A stretch of DNA of 35,328 nucleotides from Schoenoplectus triqueter (Eukaryota > Streptophyta > Magnoliopsida > Poales > Cyperaceae). The translations under genes were made by a program, and so were the position numbers. The stretch covers positions 1 through 35,328 of the forward strand of contig CAXKVV010001716.1 in assembly GCA_964058805.1 (NCBI GenBank), read 5' to 3'. The notes below the pieces were generated by a model. That model was not told the DNA's origin. It did not search any database and saw only the letters and a list, made by a program, of their open reading frames with translations. Shown here in pieces: positions 23,801 through 32,445 of this stretch; position 1 is the first letter of the stretch; every line of letters starts with the position of its first letter.

Positions 23801-25466
23801 GCAGAACACCCAATCCGTACATGAGAACAGTTGGTACTTCGTTGACCAACCAATTCTAAAATTTTCAATGAGATGTAAAGGTGTTTTCTCCAAAAATAAA
23901 CAAGAAAGATGATATTATTTCATACTTTTTTATACCAGTCCGATTAAAGTGCTGCCTTTTATGCTTTTATTGTTGTTGCTATGGTGCTGGTATCTACAAA
24001 TTAATAGTAAGGGATGAAAGCAAACCTGAAAATACTTATTCCAGACGCTAGTCTCGCCAAGGCTTAAGGGATGCTCCCCATGAGGAATCTCTGACCTAGA
24101 TAAAAATCCCTTGTCTTCATCAGAATTCAAGTCTTGTTCCTTTAAGCCCTCCTTTTCATCCATCTTTCGAGTTATTTCTGACTGACATGCAAGGCTGGGT
24201 AAATAGATGGCTATTGGTGCAGCAGCTATATATGCAAATTTAGTGCCCTATTATAAACCAGAATAGGTGGTGATAAAACCTAACCCCCCCCCCCCTTTCC
24301 CGAATCAAGTGCAGCATCAGAAGTTGTTACAGCTTGCAGAAATCACAATATTGGAAGAATGACAGCTGCCCAATTTATCAAATCAGTTCTTTTCTCAAGG
24401 CAGATGAAACGTCAAAGCAAGAAACAGACCATTTGTTCCAGGTAATAGTTCGTCAACCAGGACATGAATCAAACCGGATCCACTTACTATATAGGAACAT
24501 GCTCCTTGTAACAGTAGTAGGTACTTTGGAACAACTTACAGGGTTGGCAAGGAGTTCCTCTTTAAATGCATTGTACTGGGAGCGCTTCTTCTCCAATTCA
24601 TAAGGCCAGAGTGCATGATCAGCCGGCAGATATCCCAATAAAAGCTGTTCTCTATCACGAAATATAAGTTAATTTCTAAATTCCACTAACAGTACAGAAC
24701 GGTCATGAACACCGTCAGATGCATAGTTTGACAGAGGCAATAATCAGTTTACTGAGGCTCAATTCCATTCTTGGCATTTGACCGAGGCACGTTAACATTA
24801 AATCACGCAGAATAGCAGAATGGTTAAATTAACATAAAAATTTAGCTAAAGATCACTAAGCTTAACTGACATGGAATTCAGCTAAGCCAAGCTGCATTGT
24901 TCAAAATGTGTGTCAAGAAACCTTTAATGTGGCTATTATTACTGATGCAGTGATGACGTCCACTATTAGATAAAAAATCATAGAAAATGAGAATCATGGA
25001 AAGAATTAGTTCAAGACCTTCCAAACAGTAGGCCGTATACCAGGTTGATCAGGTATGCCCTGGCAAGCCAGACTCTGTAGTTCTCCTATATTCACAACCT
25101 TCTTAGATAACTGTTCATTAAACACTGCATGTCGTTAGAAATGAAATAACAAAAGCAGGCAGAATTTTCTTCAGAGCAACTTTAAGCCCTAACCGCCGTG
25201 CTGAATTCAGCGATCAGGTGCGAGTTGGAAGCGCCAGAGGAGCAGGTCTCCTCAGATGGATCTGATCTGGTGGTGATGGGAGGTGGTGGTGGGGATGGAG
25301 GAGGGGTTGGCTTCGGCGGAGGAGGCGGAGGCACCACGCGCCGCGGCGGAGGATCGTCTGGAGTGATGGTGGTAGAGGTCGGCGGAGGAGCCGGTGCAGA
25401 CCACATGGGGCTGTTGAGCCACTCCGGCACGCGCTTCTTGAGCTGCTTATTGTTCGCTTCCCCCAT
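20829..25466 (-). CDS. TBC1D13: TBC1D13-type Rab GTPase-activating protein (9 exons, 439 aa)
   Basis: Exons on the minus strand: 25466-25194, 25110-25018, 24644-24540, 24181-24026, 23425-23327, 22456-22328, 22003-21824, 21422-21306, 20996-20829. Every exon is a whole number of codons (phase 0). Residues 1-91 are a proline-rich leader including PPPPPPKPTPPPSPPPPP. The TBC domain fills about 105-430: GIPDQPGIRPTVWK, LLLGYLP, the arginine-finger motif IxxDxxR as IDRDVKR (217-223, Arg223), the glutamine-finger YVQGMNE (261-267, Gln263), EADTFFCF and FYAFRWITLLLTQEF. Family members speed GTP hydrolysis on Rab proteins with both fingers; human TBC1D13 acts on Rab35, and the plant target is not known to me. 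Both catalytic residues are present. The intron after exon 5 seems to start with GC. The acceptor of exon 2 (25110) was chosen for phase and family alignment; an acceptor at 25124 would break the frame. Confidence 0.94.
22970..23128. repeat. imperfect 55-bp direct duplication in a TBC1D13 intron
   Basis: Positions 22970-23024 and 23073-23128 both read aaattaataatta, then a gaacctcaacat block, then cttctct and cattct, with a few differences. The spacing is about 103 bp. Both copies are inside the intron between exons 5 and 6. Confidence 0.8.
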
Positions 25467-28400
25467 GGATCCGATGCCAATGGAGAATTCGAGATTAGGG
25501 TTTCAGGTTTCAACCGACCAGAGTAGGATGTGGAGTTTACGATGTTCTTTATGAATTCTGACTTCAGTTATTTTTCGTTCTGGAAGATCGAAGCCTTTGT
25601 TGGTAATATTGAAGGGGTGTTAGCTTCTTTTAGGCTTTTAGCAGCTGAAATTTGGACTGGAATAGCTTCCGTTCCAGCTGAAAATTTGAGATCACGAAAA
25701 TTAAATATGTTGTCACTTTTTTAATTGAATAATTTTCTGTATATTAATTTTGAAATACTGTCATTTTGGAATATCGTTATTTCTTGTATTAACTCTGAAA
25801 TATTTTAATTTTTAAGATCGTTAATTTGATCATTTTTAATCAATTTATGATTCATTTGTAAATAAAAATCATCAAATTTACAGTTATATTAAACACTTTT
25901 TTCTATATGCTTATTTTTGAATTCATTCCAGCTAAGTCAGATATGTCGCATATTTTATGAAAAAAATCAATTAAATTCATTCACGGTGTGTTTGTGTCTT
26001 TAAATGTTTTGAATTAATTTATATGCTTTTCATAACGAAATAGCCAGAATCCTTACACATTTGCCATAGAATATCTTCTATATATTTATGGATATCTTTT
26101 TTAACACTATATTATTATCTAAACAAAAAAAAACCTTAAAACTGATCGAAAACATCAACTAAAATATTAAAATATTTTCTAATGATTTCTAGCTGAATTT
26201 TATGCAGACTTGTAGAGGACATTATTCTAAATATTTATGTGAGTTTTGATGATTTTTAAGATTATATATGCGATATAAATCAATTAAAAAAATATAAATT
26301 GACTGCTTAAATGCATTTCAGTTGAATTTTATGAGTATTATATGTCATTCGTATTTGCTTGTATAAATTCTCAAAAGTATACAAGACAATATTTTTGATT
26401 TTTGATAGGTTGTGTTCTCGATGATTCAATAAACTTTTAGTTTAATCCAAAATGAACGGTTCTAAACAACTCTCTCAAAAACCCTACACAATTACTTCTC
26501 ATCTATGTTACCTCAGTCTTGAGGTTTGAAGACGGTCCGGTCCAAATTCGGACGGTCTATGGTCCCGCACGGTCCATATGATCTGGTCTTAGGCAGTCTA
26601 AATTCGAAAAAATCGAACTCATCCCACCATTGACCCCCGGGGGCCGGACCCCCATGGGACGAGACAGTCCAAATTTTTTTTTTTATAATTTAGGAAAAAT
26701 AATAATTTATCATATCTTTTTATAATAATTTTTAACTAATTCGAATTATTTTTAGGGGGGCGGGTGGGATGGAGGATCCGGTCCGGTTCATTGATCCGTA
26801 CGGAACGGATCGGAACGGTCCATTTTTAAATGAAGGAAGAACTAACTCACTGTTGGACCGAATCGTGTACCGTGGATTCGGTCAACGATACATTTGAATA
26901 CGCTACAGATACGCCACATGTTATTCGGGGTGCATTTTTGGTTTGTTTCGCACGACACAATGATCGCTACAGTCGCTGCCGCATGAGTGGCGCCACATCC
27001 TCACTTTTGATTTGCCCAATCCAAGATAGGAAATATTAAACAATATCACATATCTCTTACCTTCATTTTTTTTAATGATAATATTTTCATTTTTATATAA
27101 ATATTATTATTAATTTCCGCATCCTCTAATATTTTCAAAATTATTATATCGTCGTACTTGCACCCGTATCCATGCAACATAGCTTCTCATTCATTCTCGA
27201 GCTTGAGAATATCTCAATTATCGAATACTATCATTAATATTCCTTAAATACTCGGTAATATCTTTCTTAAAAGATCTAGTCAATAAAGACTCATTAATTA
27301 GCGTTAATGAGCCATATTTATGATTGTTCCTCTGTATAAGGCTCTGAGGATATTTTTTTGTGGAGGGGAAGGGTTGATTTCGTTCTCACACACAAGTGCG
27401 ATATAGACAAGAGTAACATTTACATGTCCCTCTTCTATCCTCTCTTTTACATATGGTTAGGACTTCTAGATTAGGATGTATCCATTTTGTACATTTATGT
27501 GAGTTACGAAGGATTTAAAATTAAAGTCAATGCATAAGTTTATTAAAATCATAATCTGAATCATTATAATTGAGTTTCATGAGTAAAATGTTTTATATTT
27601 GTTTTTTTCTCATGAAAATTATTAAACTCATGAGACGTAAAATTTTTAAGAGATTTAGCCATTTACTACTAGCTTTAAAGCATAAATTGATTAAAACACA
27701 AAAAAAAAATATGATAAATTTTTAAACATGCAAAAATATATATTTATGATATTTCTTCCCAGATTTGGTGGTTTTTTTTTATTAAATACGAGACTTAAAT
27801 TGATTAAAAACACCAACAGAATCACCGATTTTTTTAATTAATCAAATAATTATCCCAAATTTAATATATAGGAGCCATGAAAACGATAAAACAATTATAT
27901 TTAAAAATATATATATATTAATAAGGCCATGGTTTTTTCCTCACCGAAAGCTCGGCCCGGTATTCTCTTTGCCGACCCGTCACCTTTATGCACTCTCTCC
28001 TTTTGCATAGTTTAATTTTAGTTGTTACTTGATTCCTGTCTCTCTTTTTGTTGTTGCCGATATAAAATATTCTTGTGATTCCTGCTCCGTGATTTCTTCC
28101 ATTAAAATTCGAATACTGGGACTACTTGAAATTCCTTTTTTTTTACTTGCATTTCTTTATAGGTTTGCACAAGGAGAGAGACTCATTCCTGCCTTAAGTC
28201 CTACCTTCAATAGTGACGAAGTCAGTATTATAAATTAGTGTTGTTAATTAAATTATTTAAATCAGAAACAAGATAATAATAAAATAAATCTTGTCCTGCA
28301 TACTGTGCAAGCGATGTAGGATTTATTTCCAAGCCACCATCCTCTTTTTTAATTATCAATTTAAATATTCTTTTTATATTTTTGCACATATATAGATCAA

Positions 28401-30924
28401 AATTTGGAAGTCGCGGTCAAAATATTTCATCTAGCTCAATTAAATCCTCATTTTAAAATCTTACATTTACCATCTACGATTTTTATAAATTAAAAAAATG
28501 AGCCTAAATATCAATATCTATATGATAAAACTGATCATAATTAAAAATAATTATAATTGGTTTTCTATATATTATTGAACTACCTGGATTGAGATTTGAA
28601 TGCAAAATTTTAAAATTTTATCGACTGTCACATGGACTAAAAAAATAATAAGAAATATTTATATATCTCAATTTAGGAATACAAAAGAGTTACAAACTTA
28701 AAATTGTTTTAGTAAAAAAAATTAAGTTCAAATATCACTAAATTGAATATACGAAAGCCAAAAACTAATAATAATAAATAACTGTTGTCTTATTGTATTA
28801 CTAATATGATGTAAAATTCTTCTCCAATAAAAATCAATGAAATTTTCTTTCTTAATATATGTCTAAAAAATAATTTATTTAGTAACAACACAATTTATTC
28901 ATCTTCTTTAAAAAAATATTTATATTTTTATCAATGAAAAGCTGCAAAAATAAATATTTTAGATAAAAGTGTCAAAGTCAATTAGTAAATTAGAATAAAA
29001 TGGAAAATTTTATAATTAATATTAGTTAAAGTGTTATTATCCCTTTTTATATTATAAGTGAACTTTTCAAATAAAAACAAAATTGATCATTTCTCATTTT
29101 TATTTTTTTTAACATTGATTTCTTGATAAGAAATTGATGAATCAAATAAATTATGAGACTAAATTTGTCTGTTGAACTAAGAAATCATAAATAAATGTTA
29201 CATAACAGCTAAAAGTATAAATTTGTAAAAATAGATGTTAATCTTATTCTATTACAAAAAGATCTAATATTTTACTGGAGTCAATAGTGAAAAATTTAAA
29301 AAGATTTTAATGGGTTATAAAATAGTAAGTATCATTGTAAATATCTTATATTTTAAAAAACTATCTAAACGAATTGTAAAATCCAATAAGATCATTTGAC
29401 ATCATATCTGACAAGTACCTCCGCCACTGACCTCCATGTGCATCAATCAAAGCGACAGATGGCCCGTGGTTTCAATCACCGGCCTTATTATTTTAAAGTC
29501 CGGCTCTAATAAAAAAAATATTTTTATTAAATTATTGTATTGAAAATGAGAAAGAGGGTCGGTGAATGTAATATCGGTCCGCCTAAATTTTACATCTATT
29601 ATTTTTTATATATTTAATTCTGAATAATTATTTAATTAATAAAAAAATAGGACAGAATCAGTGAGACGTTTTTAAATGCATTTAAGTTGACAGCAAGGGG
29701 GTATCGTTCGTCTTCGTTCAACTCACAAACAGGTAGTAGTCTCTCCCCTGTCAGATAGATAGATGTCTGGGGCATTGCTTGATAAATTCTTAAATTTAAA
29801 ACAAATACTGACAATTCTTCTGTTAGTTTTGGAAGTTTTGCAATTTATAAATGAGCTATAAATTGTTTCAAAACGTAAGAAAATAATTAAAATGTGTTTG
29901 CATGCGTTCTAACTGAATTTTCTTACAGTAAAATGTGTCTTGTCGATTATTTTGGCTTCGATAAACCTTTTAACGAACATTATTTGAATATTGCTTTGAG
30001 ATTCAGTAATCCTACAATTACAAAAGTTGCTTGAATTAATTTAATACATAATAAAATCCTCAATATTTGTTTAAATACATTCTAATTGAACATCATGCCT
30101 AATATAATGCCATTTATATGTTGAGAAGGGATTCAATTATCATCATTTTGGTGCCACATCAGTGTCATTAAAATTAAATAACAAATAACTATTATTTAAA
30201 TTCATAAATAACAAAATTAATTGAAGAAATATTTTATAAATATCATCTTATATATGTATATAAAAAATTATATCATTTTAATATTATTTATATAGGCATC
30301 AAGCGTTAATAAAATCAACGGACCAAATTTTACAATTTAGACACGTTACTTGATGGCTATCCAAATAAAGTTAATTTTTTTTTATTTTTTATATACATAC
30401 AATTGAGATGATATAGAATACATCTAACGGTTCACATTTTTAAATTTATACATAAATAAATAAATAGACACCATGGACATCAAAAAAATAGTAATTGGAT
30501 TCCTTCTCTTATATGTTATTTGGATCCATAAAATCTTAAATTTGTAATATACATCATATGAATGCATTATGCGAGGCTGGGGCGGTTTTATGATGGTAAT
30601 AAACGAGACACAAATCGATTATAAACATGAGAGGCGATACTTAAAATGTGTTCTAATATTGTAATGACAATGTTGGGAATATTTTTGTGTGTTCAGTTTC
30701 AACAAGGTGAAAATATTTAATGTATTATAGTTAAATTTTATGCATAATATATTGAATATTTTTTTTTGTGGGGCCAAATTCTTGTAATTACGAAATCCGA
30801 GTCTTAGTGTTGGTTGTTTAAACTTTCAAGATTACAAAATAAGAAATAAATTTATGAAAAACATGACCATGATAGTTAAAATGTGTTTCTTTACAAAATA
30901 CATTTTTCTCCGAGAAGCGCAAGC
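25467..30924. other. 5.5-kb AT-rich intergenic region, no gene seen
   Basis: The left end is the promoter side of the Rab-GAP gene. The remainder is strongly A/T rich, with frames that are short and lack splice partners or recognisable motifs. One G/C-rich repeated patch (26521-26830) is listed separately. The right end, from about 30880, becomes GC-richer as it enters the first exon of the pseudogene. I found no RNA gene and no complete transposon. Confidence 0.6.
26521..26830. repeat. GGTCCGGTCC-rich patch, probable dispersed repeat
   Basis: Words such as ggtccggtcc, cggacggtc, cggaacgg and acggtcc recur at both ends of this 310-bp stretch around a ccccgggggccggaccccc core and an A/T block. 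It contrasts sharply with the surrounding A/T DNA. No target duplication was identified, so I cannot name a class. Confidence 0.4.
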
Positions 30925-31068
30925 ATGTCGTAAGTACCGCCACACAAGCGCCATGCTAATCGCAACCCCACGCCAACCCCAGTCCTGTCCTTTGTAAAAC
31001 CGAAGGGGCCCTTCGCCTCCCCTCGCCAAGGCCACCACCAAGACCCGCCACTTCCATCTAAGATTGCG

Positions 31069-31342
31069 CAGTTTTTAGTAATAATAATAATTATTAAATT
31101 AATATTATTAAAAATAAAAGTGAGAATCATATAATTTCAAATATATGAATGACAGTGCGTTACTGTCAGTGACGTGTTTTATTATTTTTATAAAATACGT
31201 CACTGTCAGTGAAGTGTTTCATTATTTTTCTGAAACGCGTCATTAATAATGACGCGCTGTCATTCATATATTTGAAAATTTACATTCTCACTCCTATTTT
31301 TAATAATATTAATTTAATAATTATTATTAATAATAAAAATTG
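31069..31342. mobile_element. 274-bp MULE-type MITE with perfect 9-bp target duplication, inside exon 1 of the pseudogene
   Basis: The flanks are aagattgcg at 31060-31068 and again at 31343-31351. The ends are CAGTTTTTAGTAATAATAA and the inverted form of CAATTTTTATTATTAATAA, continuing as a terminal inverted repeat of about 60 bp that includes a shared attaatattattaaaaata block. The centre holds short palindromes with gtcactgtcagtga and gacgcg words. It has no coding capacity. Element plus one duplication is 283 bases, not a multiple of three, so it also breaks the reading frame. Confidence 0.93.
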
Positions 31343-31817
31343 AAGATTGCGTGTTCCCCTAGCTTGATCTCGCGGTGGTACGCCACCTTCTTTCCCTGGC
31401 TCTCGTACCATACGATGCCAGAGCAATAGAGGGGAAGAACGGCTCGAAGCCTCTGACACTCACTATTACCAGCGAAGTGAGCCTGGTTGGAGAGGAGGAG
31501 AGACGGGTTATTAGGGGCATAGTCGAGAAGGTTGCTAAAGACTTGATCGAGGCTAGTCATCACGCTAGGGAGGAGACAGGAAGTGGGGATGTTAAGTTGT
31601 TAGTCATGGCTCGAAGTTGGGAAAGTTCTCTTCTTCGGGTATGTTCTTTGTTTTTCTTCTTTTCCTGTTTTGTCCGTTTTCAGTCCCAGAAATGAGGTTC
31701 ATAATCAGTAAGTGTTTGGCACTCAATGGAATAGTAAAAAATCAGAATAGAATAGCTATTCCGACAAATTAATTTGTCAAACGAATTTTAGACTAAGTAG
31801 AAAAGTGTGAAATAGTG

Positions 31818-31858
31818 CTAATCCGGTATACCAACTTATAGGTGGAATACCGGATTAG
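31818..31858. repeat. perfect 12-bp hairpin stem with 17-base loop
   Basis: The sequence ctaatccggtat at 31818-31829 is followed 17 bases later by its exact complement ataccggattag at 31847-31858. It lies in the left part of the putative MITE in the pseudogene intron. Confidence 0.85.
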
Positions 31859-31884
31859 TTCTCGTCGGAATAACAATTATTGTT

Positions 31885-32445
31885 TGATTATATTATATTA
31901 TATTATTATATTATGATTAAGATTAAGATTTAGTATTATTATATTATTACATTATATTTATGATTATAATTTATTATTATATTAATATTATGATTATTAT
32001 TTATTTATTATTATTATTATTATTATATTATTATTAAATTATTATTATCATTATTGTTATTATATTATCATTATCATTAGTATTATTATATTATTTATTA
32101 TTATTATAAATATAATTTTAATATTATATTATTATATTATTAATATAAATATTATTATTTTATTATTATATTATTATGATCAAGATTATTTATTATTATA
32201 TTATTATATTATGATGATTATAATAATTATTATTATTACTTATTATTATTTTATTATGTTGTATTATATTATTATATGTTGATTATAGTGATGATTAATT
32301 TATTATTATATTATTATAATTATAATTATTTATAATTATTTTTATGATTATGATTATTTTTTATTATTTTATTATGTTGTATTATATTATTATATGTTGA
32401 TTATATTTATGATTAATTTATTATTATTATATGTTGATTATATTT
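31885..32445. repeat. irregular TTA/ATT trinucleotide-rich tract
   Basis: More than 500 bases consist nearly only of tta, att, ata and occasional gat/gatta triplets, with several longer repeated phrases (for example a ttattatgttgtattatattattatatg-like phrase near 32255 and again near 32370). This points to expansion plus local duplication. Confidence 0.85.

Noticed and set aside
25198..25554. Plus-strand glycine-rich frame of 118 codons
   Set aside because: It is the complement of the proline-rich first exon of the Rab-GAP; the minus frame links in phase to eight further conserved exons.
30832..31130. Minus-strand tryptophan- and glycine-rich frames
   Set aside because: They are the complement of pseudogene exon 1 and the MITE, and have no homologue I recognise.
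31327..31563. Minus-strand frame of 78 codons (SLDQVFSNLLDYAPNN...), which even continues through the MITE-free junction
   Set aside because: The plus strand of the same bases carries pieces that join in order to conserved downstream exons, and the minus frame has no splice partner or known pattern.
31606..31638. Possible start codon at 31606 giving MARSWESSLLR as first exon
   Set aside because: Its phase does not fit the next exon at the good acceptor 32848; the frame one base later (GKVLFFG) fits both the phase and the family pattern.
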